Source: JAVDCA01 sp035293985 (GTDB lineage Bacteria > Pseudomonadota > Alphaproteobacteria > Rhizobiales > Xanthobacteraceae). From it: 24,643 bases of DNA. The notes under the pieces were generated by a model, which had not been told where the DNA came from, searched no databases, and saw only the letters and a list, made by a program, of their open reading frames with translations. The stretch spans positions 1-24,643 of the forward strand of contig DATGLS010000053.1 of the NCBI GenBank assembly GCA_035293985.1, given 5' to 3'. The first letter of the stretch is position 1, and the number at the start of each line of letters is the position of its first letter. Below, in pieces: positions 6,128-13,677 of the stretch. A program made the translations under genes and the position numbers.

Positions 6128-6175
6128 TTGAATTGTGCATGCTATATTGCGTGGCTGCTATGCACAATTGAATTG
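6110..6175. promoter_or_regulatory. OhrR-type operator cluster, module 2
   Basis: CAATTGAATTG at 6125-6135 and 6165-6175 (40 bp apart) plus the imperfect CAATTTGATTG at 6110-6120. Order, orientation of flanks and spacing match module 1 to within a base, although the DNA between them has diverged (for example 6141-6160 against 4902-4921). That selective conservation supports function. Confidence 0.75.
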
Positions 6176-6187
6176 CGCACTATCTTC

Positions 6188-6215
6188 TTGTTTCCAACGA
6201 GAATTCCGATATAAT
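6188..6215 (+). promoter_or_regulatory. Probable promoter of OhrR-like gene 2
   Basis: TTGTTT (6188-6193), 16 bp, TATAAT (6210-6215), a perfect -10 box. It lies 45 bp before the ATG at 6261 and 12 bp downstream of the second operator palindrome. Confidence 0.5.
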
Positions 6216-6260
6216 GCCCATCAGCACCCGCCGTCAGAAGGCGGGGCAGGAGGTACGACC

Positions 6261-6758
6261 ATGGGTAAAAAACACGGAGAGGCGAAGTCGCGGCTGGGCT
6301 CGATGCTCTGCTTCACGGTCTATTCGACCGCGCACGCCTTCAATCGCGCCTACAAGCCGCTGCTCGATGCGCTGGGTCTCACCTATCCGCAATATCTGGC
6401 CATGTTTGCGCTGTGGGAGAGCGACAACCTCGCCGTCAAGGAGCTCGGCGAGCTCCTGCATCTCGACTCCGGCACGCTGACGCCATTACTCAAGCGGCTC
6501 GAGGGCATGGGGCTCGTACGCCGTGCGCGCGACCCGGCCGACGAGCGCAGCGTGCGCATCAGCCTCACGCCGAAGGGCCTCGATATGAAGTGCAAGGAGC
6601 GCACCGTGCACGAGGGCCTGATCAGCGCCTGCGGTCACACGGCCGAGGAGCTCAAGTCGCTCACAGCGGCCCTCATTCGCGTGCGGGATGGTCTCGACGC
6701 GGCGGCGGAGCGTGCGGAAGCCGCCGGAGCAGACGAGAAGAGCGTCTCGGCGGCCTGA
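6261..6758 (+). CDS. OhrR-like peroxide-sensing MarR-family regulator, copy 2
   Basis: This encodes 165 residues, preceded by AGGAGGT at the proper distance. From LGSMLCF through the winged helix it is nearly identical in protein sequence to the regulator at 5022-5522, while many codons differ at third positions, so the duplication is old and the protein is under purifying selection. Cys17, Tyr21 and Tyr31 reproduce the OhrR sensing set. The C-terminal third differs more: Cys111 is shared (MKCKERT), and there is an extra Cys124 in SACGHTAEEL near, but apparently not exactly at, the resolving-cysteine position of two-Cys OhrR proteins. The two copies may therefore differ in oxidation chemistry. 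Both recognise what look like the same operators, so cross-regulation is likely. Confidence 0.9.
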   Translation: MGKKHGEAKSRLGSMLCFTVYSTAHAFNRAYKPLLDALGLTYPQYLAMFALWESDNLAVKELGELLHLDSGTLTPLLKRLEGMGLVRRARDPADERSVRISLTPKGLDMKCKERTVHEGLISACGHTAEELKSLTAALIRVRDGLDAAAERAEAAGADEKSVSAA

Positions 6759-6870
6759 TCTTTTGCGAAGACCGGCACCCGCTCCTGTCGCGTACGGGCC
6801 AAGCGTTTTCGGGTGATGCTGCCGGCTTGACAAGCGCAGCGCCGCCGTGGCCCTTGCGCTCTGACGAGCA

Positions 6871-6887
6871 CGCGACGCCTCGTCGCG
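6871..6887. repeat. Hairpin before the amidohydrolase operon
   Basis: CGCGACG-CCT-CGTCGCG is a perfect 7-bp stem in the 187-bp gap between the second OhrR-like gene and the amidohydrolase gene. A TTGACA (6827-6832) upstream could be a -35 box, but no good -10 follows. The hairpin may be a terminator remnant or lie in the operon leader. Confidence 0.3.
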
Positions 6888-6945
6888 ACGCCACTGCCCG
6901 CCTGCCGGCGCGGCTTTCCGCACACCACGTTGGAGGAAATCTCCC

Positions 6946-7965
6946 ATGATGCGCATCGACGCATGGACGCACTTCATCCCGAAACCTTTCGCCGACAAGA
7001 TGGAGCAGATCGCCGGCAACTTCGCCGACATCGGCAAGCGCATGCGCGAGATCCCCTGCATCCATGACCTCGACGAGCGCCGCCGCGTGGTCGATACGTT
7101 TCCGGACTATGCGCAGATCCTCATGCACGGCATGCCGCCGATCGAGAACGTCGTGCAGGGCGCGCAGACCGAGGAGCTGTGCAAGCTGATCAATGACGGC
7201 TTCGTCGACATTTGCGCCAAGCACAAGGACCAGTTCCCGGGCTGGGTCGGCCAGGTGTCGCTCGGCTACCCGGAAGGCGCGGTGCGCGAGGCGCAGCGCG
7301 CGATCAAGAACGGCGCGCTCGGCGTGCAGATCTACACCAACATCAACGGCAAGGCGCTCGACCGGCCGGAATACGCCGAGTTCTTCGCCACCATGCGCAA
7401 GCTCGACAAGCCGGTCTGGATCCATCCGACGCGCGACGCGAACTTTCCCGACTATCTCGACGAGAAGAAGTCGCTCTACGAAATCTGGTGGACGTTCGGC
7501 TGGTCGTACGAGACCGCGGCCGCGATGGCGCGCCTCGTCTTTTCCAAGACGCTCGACAACAATCCGGGCCTCAAGCTGGTGATGCATCACTTCGGCGGCA
7601 TCGTGCCGATGACCGAAGGGCGCATCGGCCCGGGCTGGGACCAGATCGGCGCGCGCACCTCGGACGCCGACTACCAGGCCCTCAAGCGCAGCCTGAAGAA
7701 GCGGCCGCTCGACTACTTCAAGCAGGACTTCATCGTCGACACCGCGGTGTTCACCTCCGACGCGGCAACGCGGCTCGGGCTCGAGTTCTATCCGAACGAG
7801 CACATCGTGTTCGCCTCCGATTGCCCGTTCGATCCCGAGAAGGGCACCATGTACACCCGCGAGACGCTGCGCATCCTCGACGCCGCCGAGATGCCGAAGG
7901 CCGAGAAGGAAAACATCTACTTCCGCAATCTCGAGAAGCTGACCGGCACCAAGCTTGTCAAATAG
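6946..7965 (+). CDS. Amidohydrolase family protein, ACMSD-like
   Basis: This encodes 339 residues, starting at the first of two adjacent ATG codons with GGAGG nine bases upstream. It belongs to the amidohydrolase_2 TIM-barrel group that includes aminocarboxymuconate-semialdehyde decarboxylase and related metal-dependent decarboxylases and hydrolases. Visible active-site elements are His9, His160 (WIHPTRD), His214/His215 (MHHFGG) and Asp292 (ASDCPFDP). The usual N-terminal D-x-H-x-H metal motif reads D5-A-W-T-H9, with Trp where the first metal-binding His normally stands. I recall relatives with an aromatic residue there, so the protein is probably functional with altered metal coordination. 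It is cytoplasmic. An FAD monooxygenase gene follows 13 bp after its stop, suggesting a two-step aromatic catabolic operon. The substrate is unknown. Confidence 0.9.
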   Translation: MMRIDAWTHFIPKPFADKMEQIAGNFADIGKRMREIPCIHDLDERRRVVDTFPDYAQILMHGMPPIENVVQGAQTEELCKLINDGFVDICAKHKDQFPGWVGQVSLGYPEGAVREAQRAIKNGALGVQIYTNINGKALDRPEYAEFFATMRKLDKPVWIHPTRDANFPDYLDEKKSLYEIWWTFGWSYETAAAMARLVFSKTLDNNPGLKLVMHHFGGIVPMTEGRIGPGWDQIGARTSDADYQALKRSLKKRPLDYFKQDFIVDTAVFTSDAATRLGLEFYPNEHIVFASDCPFDPEKGTMYTRETLRILDAAEMPKAEKENIYFRNLEKLTGTKLVK

Positions 7966-7978
7966 CGGAAAGCACTCC

Positions 7979-9184
7979 GTGACCGATCTGCCGGTCGTCA
8001 TCGCGGGGGCCGGCCCGACCGGGCTGATGTGCGCGCTCGCGCTCGGCCGCCAGGGCATTCCGGTGATCGTGCTGGAGAGCGAGCCGGCGCTCGCGCACGA
8101 CCTGCGCGCCGGCACCTATCACCCGCCCACGCTGGAGATGATGGCGCCGTACGGCATTACGGCGCGCATGCACGAGGCCGGCATCAAGGTGCGGCACTGG
8201 CAGATCCGCGACCGCGCCGGCGAGCTCGTCGCCGAGTTCGATCTCGGCCGCCTCGCCGACGTGACGCCCTATCCGTACCGGCTGCATCTCGAGCAACATC
8301 GCCTCACGCCGATCCAGCTCGACATCCTGCGCCGCGAGAGCAGCGCCGACATCCGCTTCGGCTGCCGCCTCTTCGGCTACACGCAGAGGCCCGACCACGT
8401 GCGCATCGACGCCGTGGCAGGCGACGCCAAGGTGGCGATCGCGGCGTCATGGTTGATCGGCGCCGACGGCGGGCGCAGCGCCGTGCGCAAGGGCATGAAC
8501 GTCGAGTTCGAGGGTTTCACCTGGCCGGAGCAGTTCCTCGTCGCCAGCACCTCGTTCGATTTCGCCACGAAGGGATTCGCGTTCAATTCCTACGTCTCCG
8601 ATCCGCGCGAATGGGCGGCGGTGTTCAAGATGCCGCACACCGGGCCGCCCGGCATCTGGCGCGCGGTGTTTCCGACCGACGCGGCGCTGTCGGAGGAGCA
8701 GGTGCTCGACACCGAGGCCGTCGAGGCCGCGTTGCAGCGCCTGATGCCGCGCAGCGAACGCTATGCGGTCCGCTACAAGAGCGTCTATCGCGTGCATCAG
8801 CGGGTGGCGAAGACGTTTCGCGACAACCGTGTGCTGCTCGCGGGCGACGCCGCGCATCTCAACAATCCGCTCGGCGGCTTCGGCCTCAACAGCGGCATCC
8901 ACGATGCGATCAACCTCGCCGACAAGCTCGGCCGGGTGCTCCGCCGCGAGGCGAACGAGGACGCGCTCGACCTCTATGTGCGCCAGCGCCGCGCGGCGGC
9001 GGTCGCGCAGGTGCAGGCGATGTCGATCCGCAACAAGCGCCTGCTCGAGGAGCGCGACCCGCAAGTCCAGCGCGAGCAACTGCTGAACCTGATCGCGACT
9101 GCCGAGGATGCGGACAAGGCGCGGACGTATCTGCTCGAATCGTCGATGATCGCGGGCCTCGCGCGCGCGAACGAGGTGCAATGA
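7979..9184 (+). CDS. FAD-dependent aromatic monooxygenase (PheA/TfdB-type)
   Basis: This encodes 401 residues from a GTG at 7979, preceded by GCGGAAAG. A TTG at 7955, overlapping the upstream gene's stop, would add eight residues but has no ribosome site of its own. Signatures of class A flavoprotein hydroxylases are present in order: the N-terminal Rossmann GAGPTG (residues 10-15) with an acidic residue ending the second strand (VLESE), the DG motif (WLIGADGGRSAVRKG) and the GD motif (VLLAGDAAHLNNPLGGFGLNSG). These enzymes use NAD(P)H and O2 to hydroxylate phenolic or related rings. It is shorter than PheA/TfdB hydroxylases that carry a C-terminal thioredoxin-like domain and nearer to PobA in length. 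It is cotranscribed with the amidohydrolase; the substrate cannot be deduced. Confidence 0.92.
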   Translation: MTDLPVVIAGAGPTGLMCALALGRQGIPVIVLESEPALAHDLRAGTYHPPTLEMMAPYGITARMHEAGIKVRHWQIRDRAGELVAEFDLGRLADVTPYPYRLHLEQHRLTPIQLDILRRESSADIRFGCRLFGYTQRPDHVRIDAVAGDAKVAIAASWLIGADGGRSAVRKGMNVEFEGFTWPEQFLVASTSFDFATKGFAFNSYVSDPREWAAVFKMPHTGPPGIWRAVFPTDAALSEEQVLDTEAVEAALQRLMPRSERYAVRYKSVYRVHQRVAKTFRDNRVLLAGDAAHLNNPLGGFGLNSGIHDAINLADKLGRVLRREANEDALDLYVRQRRAAAVAQVQAMSIRNKRLLEERDPQVQREQLLNLIATAEDADKARTYLLESSMIAGLARANEVQ

Positions 9185-9187
9185 GCC

Positions 9188-9276
9188 GTAGGATGGGCAA
9201 AGCGAAGCCTACCCACCAATGGTGAGCCCGCCGGTAGCGCGTGCGCACGGCGCTCCGCGCCTTTGCGCACCCTAAC
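9188..9276. repeat. Palindromic intergenic repeat, copy A
   Basis: Left end GTAGGATGGGCAAAG and right end CTTTGCGCACCCTAAC are near reverse complements, with inner CGAAGCCTACCCACC and GC-rich palindromic parts. It lies between the monooxygenase gene and mutS. Its ends match those of 12914-12989. GTAGGGTGGGCAAAG-type repeats are, from memory, common in Bradyrhizobium-like genomes. Confidence 0.7.
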
Positions 9277-9360
9277 GGCACGACGCACCCGGGTAACGAG
9301 AGTTGTGGGTTGCGGCGCTCCACGCATGAAAACGCCGCGCTCATCTGCTACTTTCCGGCC

Positions 9361-12105
9361 ATGACGCTCGCCCGACTCCGAGTTCGCGACGAACCGACTG
9401 AGCCGACGGCTGCTCCTGGGCCCGACGCCGCCCGCGTCACGCCGATGATGGAGCAGTACGTCGAGATCAAAGCGGCCAATTCGGACTGCCTGCTCTTTTA
9501 CCGGATGGGTGATTTCTACGAGATGTTCTTCCAGGACGCCGAGATCGCGAGCCGCGCGCTCGGCATCGTGCTCACCAAGCGCGGCAAGCACCTCGGCCAG
9601 GACATTCCGATGTGCGGCGTGCCGGTCGAGCGCGCAGACGAGTACCTGCATCGGCTGATCGCGCAGGGCCACCGCGTCGCCGTGTGCGAGCAGACCGAGG
9701 ATCCGGCCGAGGCGCGGAAGCGCGGCGGCAAGGCCGTGGTGCGGCGCGATGTCGTGCGGCTGGTCACCCCCGGCACACTCACCGAGGACACGCTGCTCGA
9801 CGCCAAGCGCAACAACTACCTGGTCTCGATCGTGCGGGCGCGGGTCTCCTCGCCGGCGGACGAGGGCCGCTTCGCGCTCGCCTTTCTCGACATCTCGACC
9901 GGCGAATTCCGTCTCACCGAATGCGATCGCGTGGGCTTGGCCGCCGAGCTCGCGCGGCTCGAGCCGGGCGAGATCATCGTCTCGGACGCGCTCTACGGCG
10001 ATGCCGACACGGCGCCGATGCTGCGTACGCTGCCGGTGGTGACGCCGCTCACCCGCGACGTCTTCGACGGCGCGACCGCCGAGCGCCGGCTCGCGTCCTA
10101 TTTCGCGGTCGCGACCACCGACGCGTTCGGCGCCTTCTCGCGCCTCGAGCTGACCGCGGCCGCCGCCTGCGTCACCTACGTGGAGCGCACGCAGATCGGC
10201 AAGCGGCCGCCGCTGTCGCCGCCGGTGCGCGAGGCGCAAGGGGCGACGCTCGCGATCGACGCCGCGACGCGAGCGAACCTCGAGCTGATGCGCACCCTCG
10301 CCGGCGAGCGGCGCGGCTCGCTCGCCGCCGCGATAGACCGCACGGTGAGCGCGGCCGGCTCGCGCCTCCTGACGCAGCGGCTCGCGGCGCCACTCACCGA
10401 TCCGCCGGCGATCGAGGCACGTCTCGATGCGGTCGCGGCGCTCGTCGCCGATCCGGCCTTGCGCGGCGACGTGCGCACGAGCCTCGCCGCCGCGCCGGAT
10501 CTCGCCCGCGCGCTCGCCCGCCTCGTCGTGGGCCGCGGCGGACCGCGCGACCTCGCCGCGATCCGCGACGGGCTCGATGCGGCTGCGGCGCTTGCAGTGC
10601 GCCTCGCCCAACTCGCGCCGGCGCCGGCCGAGATCGCGCAAGCGGCGGCCGCCTTGCGCGCGCCCGATCCGACGCTCGCGCAGGAACTCGCTGCCGCGCT
10701 CGCCGGCGAGCTGCCCGCGTTCAAGCGCGACGGCGGCTTCGTGCGCACCGGCTATGACGGCCGGCTCGATGAGACGCGGGCGCTGCGCGACGAGTCGCGC
10801 CGCGTGGTCGCGGCCCTGCAGGCGCGCTATGCCGACGAGACGCAGGTGCGCGGCCTGAAGATCCGGCACAACAACGTGCTGGGTTATTTCGTGGAGGTGA
10901 CCGCGCTGCATGGCGAGAGGCTGCTCAAGGAGCCCCTCAACAAGACCTTCATCCATCGCCAGACGCTCGCCGGCCAGGTGCGCTTCACCACCACCGAGCT
11001 CGCCGATCTCGAGGCGAAGATCGCCAATGCGGCCGACCGCGCGCTCGGGCTCGAGCTCGCGATATTCGAGCGGCTGGCCGACCAGGTGATCGCATCGGCC
11101 GAAAGCATCAAGGGCGCCGCGCAGGCGCTCGCCGCGATCGATGTGGCCGCGGGTCTCGCGCTGCTCGCGGCCGAGCGCGACTATGTGCGGCCCGAGATCG
11201 TCGCCGGCATCGATTTTTCGATCGAGGGCGGGCGCCACCCGGTGGTCGAACAGGCGATCGACGGGCCGTTCGTCGCCAATGACTGCGATCTCTCGCCGCC
11301 GGCAAAGGCCAATGCCGGCCGCATCTATGTGGTCACCGGGCCGAACATGGCCGGCAAGTCGACCTATCTCCGCCAGAACGCGCTCATCGCGGTGCTCGCC
11401 CAGATGGGCAGCTTCGTGCCGGCGAAGCGCGCGCGCGTCGGCGTGGTCGACCGCCTGTTCTCGCGCGTGGGCGCCGCCGACGATCTCGCGCGCGGGCGCT
11501 CGACCTTCATGGTCGAGATGGTCGAGACCGCCGCGATCCTCAACCAGGCGGGCGCACGCTCGCTCGTGATCCTCGACGAGATCGGCCGCGGCACCGCCAC
11601 CTTCGACGGCCTCTCGATCGCCTGGGCCGCGATCGAGCATCTGCACGAGACCAACCGCTGCCGCGCGCTGTTCGCGACGCATTTCCACGAGCTCACCGCG
11701 CTCGCCGCGAAGCTGCCGCGCTTGTACAACGCGACCGTGCGGGTGCGCGAATGGCATGGTGACGTGGTCTTTTTGCACGAGGTGGTGGCGGGCGCGGCCG
11801 ACCGCTCCTACGGCATCCAGGTCGCCAAGCTCGCCGGACTGCCGGCGCCGGTGATCGAGCGCGCCAAGGTCGTGCTCGCGAAGCTCGAGGCCGAGGACCG
11901 CACCTCGCCGGCGCGCAAGCTGATCGATGACCTGCCGCTGTTCGCCGCGACGCCGCGCGCCGCGCCCCCCGCGGCCCCGCGCGACGAGACCGCCGATGCG
12001 GTGATCAAAGCGCTCGCATCGCTCAATCCGGACGAGCTCTCCCCGCGCGAGGCGCTCGAGGCGCTCTACGCGCTCAAGCTCGCGGCGGCGAAGAAGAAGG
12101 AATAG
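9361..12105 (+). CDS. mutS: DNA mismatch repair protein MutS
   Basis: This encodes 914 residues, full length for alphaproteobacterial MutS. It binds base mismatches and small loops and, with MutL, starts strand-directed repair. The mismatch-recognition domain has the Phe-X-Glu motif at F52-Y-E54 (MGDFYEMFF). The connector, lever and clamp domains follow. The ABC-type ATPase carries Walker A GPNMAGKST at 660-668, the signature region DDLARGRSTFMVEM, Walker B VILDEIGRG and the switch histidine in ATHFHEL. The ATG at 9361 is chosen because an in-frame GTG at 9241 lies inside a repeat and adds a non-homologous stretch; the ribosome site is weak. The 3' end overlaps the convergent membrane-protein gene by 32 bp. 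It is in the same neighbourhood as glnD, a linkage I recall from other alphaproteobacteria. Confidence 0.98.
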   Translation: MTLARLRVRDEPTEPTAAPGPDAARVTPMMEQYVEIKAANSDCLLFYRMGDFYEMFFQDAEIASRALGIVLTKRGKHLGQDIPMCGVPVERADEYLHRLIAQGHRVAVCEQTEDPAEARKRGGKAVVRRDVVRLVTPGTLTEDTLLDAKRNNYLVSIVRARVSSPADEGRFALAFLDISTGEFRLTECDRVGLAAELARLEPGEIIVSDALYGDADTAPMLRTLPVVTPLTRDVFDGATAERRLASYFAVATTDAFGAFSRLELTAAAACVTYVERTQIGKRPPLSPPVREAQGATLAIDAATRANLELMRTLAGERRGSLAAAIDRTVSAAGSRLLTQRLAAPLTDPPAIEARLDAVAALVADPALRGDVRTSLAAAPDLARALARLVVGRGGPRDLAAIRDGLDAAAALAVRLAQLAPAPAEIAQAAAALRAPDPTLAQELAAALAGELPAFKRDGGFVRTGYDGRLDETRALRDESRRVVAALQARYADETQVRGLKIRHNNVLGYFVEVTALHGERLLKEPLNKTFIHRQTLAGQVRFTTTELADLEAKIANAADRALGLELAIFERLADQVIASAESIKGAAQALAAIDVAAGLALLAAERDYVRPEIVAGIDFSIEGGRHPVVEQAIDGPFVANDCDLSPPAKANAGRIYVVTGPNMAGKSTYLRQNALIAVLAQMGSFVPAKRARVGVVDRLFSRVGAADDLARGRSTFMVEMVETAAILNQAGARSLVILDEIGRGTATFDGLSIAWAAIEHLHETNRCRALFATHFHELTALAAKLPRLYNATVRVREWHGDVVFLHEVVAGAADRSYGIQVAKLAGLPAPVIERAKVVLAKLEAEDRTSPARKLIDDLPLFAATPRAAPPAAPRDETADAVIKALASLNPDELSPREALEALYALKLAAAKKKE

Positions 12106-12901
12106 GCGCGGCGATCCGCCTGCCGCGCCGCGCCCACCAAAAGATCAGATTGCAGCCGATCGACACCGCGAGCGCGAGCGCAAGCCCGGCGGCCTTGCCG
12201 AGCGGCACGACGGCGAGCCGCGCCGCGAGACAGCTCAACGAAAAGCCGACCAGGCCGAGCATGCTGTTGGCGAACACCGCCGCGGTGGCGCGGCCGCCGA
12301 TGCGCGGATGCAGGATGATCATCAGGCTGCTCATGACGATCGGAAACACCGCGAGGATGCCGGTGACGGTGGGGCCGACGCGGGCGCTGATGGTGACGAC
12401 GATCGCGACCAGGGTCGCAACCATGCCGGCGCGCAGCGGAATGTCGTACCAGCGCCGCGCGACCAGCGGCATTCGCACGTGGCGCAGGCGGTCGCCGATC
12501 GCAAGGCACCCGGCGAGAACGATGACGTTGAACACGATGGCGCTGGTCGTCGTCCACGTCACCAGATGCACCAGAAAGGCGAGGCCGATCCAAATCGCGA
12601 GCGCCCCGCCGACACTGACGAGCATCCCACGCCGCTGCGCCAGCAGCGCGTACACCAGCGCCAGCACGCACGTGATCGCGTTCATCACGAAGCTCGCGAG
12701 CGCGCTGTCGGCGATGAATTGCGCAGTGTGATCGAGCGAAAGGAAGATGTAGGCCGGTCCTGCCGATACCGGCAGCGTCGCCACCATCGCGCCGACCACC
12801 GGCCCGCCGCGCTCGGCCGAATAAACCGCGATCACGACGAATGAGGCCGCGACGGCCATCTTCACGAGCAGCGTGGCGAGGAAGAGAAGGTCGGGAGACA
12901 T
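12074..12901 (-). CDS. Multi-pass membrane protein of unknown function with internal repeat
   Basis: This encodes 275 residues, starting at MSPDLLFLATLLVKM; a frame ten residues longer is less likely. Hydrophobicity suggests about eight membrane helices in two halves. The halves share a motif: ERGGPVVGAMVATLPVSAGP near residue 30 and ARVGPTVTGILAVFPIVMSS near residue 180 (G-P-x-V-x-G/A...A-x-x-P), each followed by a helix and a polar loop. That points to an ancient duplication as in many secondary transporters. I do not recognise the family. The basic, proline/serine-rich C-terminus (RRGRRIAAPIPSSSPPRA) is encoded by DNA that is also the antisense of the last codons of mutS, a 32-bp tail-to-tail overlap. 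It is likely in the inner membrane, possibly a transporter. Confidence 0.8.
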   Translation of the reverse strand: MSPDLLFLATLLVKMAVAASFVVIAVYSAERGGPVVGAMVATLPVSAGPAYIFLSLDHTAQFIADSALASFVMNAITCVLALVYALLAQRRGMLVSVGGALAIWIGLAFLVHLVTWTTTSAIVFNVIVLAGCLAIGDRLRHVRMPLVARRWYDIPLRAGMVATLVAIVVTISARVGPTVTGILAVFPIVMSSLMIILHPRIGGRATAAVFANSMLGLVGFSLSCLAARLAVVPLGKAAGLALALAVSIGCNLIFWWARRGRRIAAPIPSSSPPRA

Positions 12902-12913
12902 CGATTGGGATAC

Positions 12914-12989
12914 GTAGGTGGGCAAAGGCACGAAGTGCCCGTGCCACGCGCGACTCAGCGGTGGGCACGCTTCGCTTTACCCACCCTAC
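12914..12989. repeat. Palindromic intergenic repeat, copy B
   Basis: Left end GTAGGTGGGCAAAGGCACG and right end CTTTACCCACCCTAC are near reverse complements, with inner GAAGTGCCC and GTGGGCACGCTTCG arms. It belongs to the same family as 9188-9276. It lies upstream of the membrane-protein gene and past no obvious terminator. Confidence 0.7.
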
Positions 12990-13044
12990 TGACGCGCTTT
13001 CGTCGCCAATGACAACCGCGGGATTTATTGATTTCCGTGATGTC

Positions 13045-13554
13045 TCACATGCGATTGAGGCGCACCTCGACGGGCGGGCCGCTTTTGATGGTCTGATAGA
13101 CCACGCAGTAACGCTCGGTCAGCTTGAGCAACTGGTCGAGCTTCTCTTGGCTCTCGTCGGTCTCGACCGCGAAGGACAGGCGGATCTGCGCGAATCCGAC
13201 CGGCGCGTCCTTGGCGACGCCGAGGGTGCCGCGAAAGTCGAGATCGCCCTCGGCCGACACGGTGCCGGACTTGAGCGGGATCGCGAGCGCGGTCGCGACG
13301 GCCTTCAGCGTCACGCCGGCGCACGCCACGAGGGCCTCGAGCAGCATGTCGCCGGAGCACAGCTCGAGGCCGGACCCGCCGGTCGCCGGATGCAGGCCCG
13401 CCACCGCGAGCGCGCGGCCGGTCTCGACCTTGCAGGCGATGTTGGTATCATCGAGGGTGCCCTTGGCCTTGAGCGTGATGCAGGCGGCCTTGGGATCGGT
13501 CTTGTAGCGGTCCTTGATCGGCGCCTGCATCGCGCGCAGTCCGGCGGCATCCAT
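13045..13554 (-). CDS. OsmC-family protein
   Basis: This encodes 169 residues, starting at an ATG with GAGGAGAA upstream. The OsmC/Ohr fold pattern is visible: the beta-rich N-terminal half (CITLKAKGTLDDTNIACKVETG), the central helix with a conserved cysteine (LELCSGDMLLEALVACAGVTLKAVA, in pieces LELCSGDMLL and ALVACAG) and the C-terminal cysteine in LTERYCVVYQTI before a final strand. Members reduce organic hydroperoxides with a cysteine pair, using lipoylated proteins or other thiols. It is nearer the OsmC/YhfA-like group than true Ohr, so its substrate is open. I see no CAATTGAATTG operator upstream, so no link to the OhrR-like regulators 7 kb away. It is separated from the ABC operon by about 120 bp. 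Confidence 0.88.
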   Translation of the reverse strand: MDAAGLRAMQAPIKDRYKTDPKAACITLKAKGTLDDTNIACKVETGRALAVAGLHPATGGSGLELCSGDMLLEALVACAGVTLKAVATALAIPLKSGTVSAEGDLDFRGTLGVAKDAPVGFAQIRLSFAVETDESQEKLDQLLKLTERYCVVYQTIKSGPPVEVRLNRM

Positions 13555-13582
13555 GTCGGTTCTCCTCGCTGTCGCCCGCCAC

Positions 13583-13600
13583 GGCCGGCGCATGCCGGCC
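13583..13600. repeat. Hairpin upstream of the OsmC gene
   Basis: GGCCGGC-GCAT-GCCGGCC, a perfect 7-bp stem, lies about 30 bp before the OsmC start, probably in its leader. A little upstream on the same strand TATACG could be a -10 box. Confidence 0.35.
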
Positions 13601-13634
13601 ATTCACGTCTTGCTTTACGTATAAAGCTGTGGCT

Positions 13635-13661
13635 GCTCGGGACAAGCCCGGGCATGACGGA
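13635..13661. repeat. Repeat with GGGACAAGCCCGGGCATGACGG core
   Basis: GCTCGGGACAAG followed by CCCGGGCATGACGG forms a short imperfect stem and matches a style of intergenic repeat that I recall as frequent in Bradyrhizobium-like genomes. It lies between the OsmC gene and the end of the ABC ATPase gene, and could help end the ABC operon transcript. Confidence 0.45.
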
Positions 13662-13677
13662 ATTCAGGGCACTCTCT

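Noticed and set aside
9241..9360. GTG start giving mutS 40 extra residues
   Set aside because: The extension is coded by a palindromic repeat and has no MutS similarity; the ATG at 9361 fits the family.
8974..11778. Very long open frame on the minus strand opposite mutS
   Set aside because: It is antisense to mutS, is rich in Arg/His/Ala/Asp as expected for mirror frames of GC-rich genes, and shows no family motif.
13555..13677. OsmC gene as a target of the OhrR-like regulators
   Set aside because: I looked for CAATTGAATTG or a close variant upstream and saw none; only hairpins and a repeat are present.
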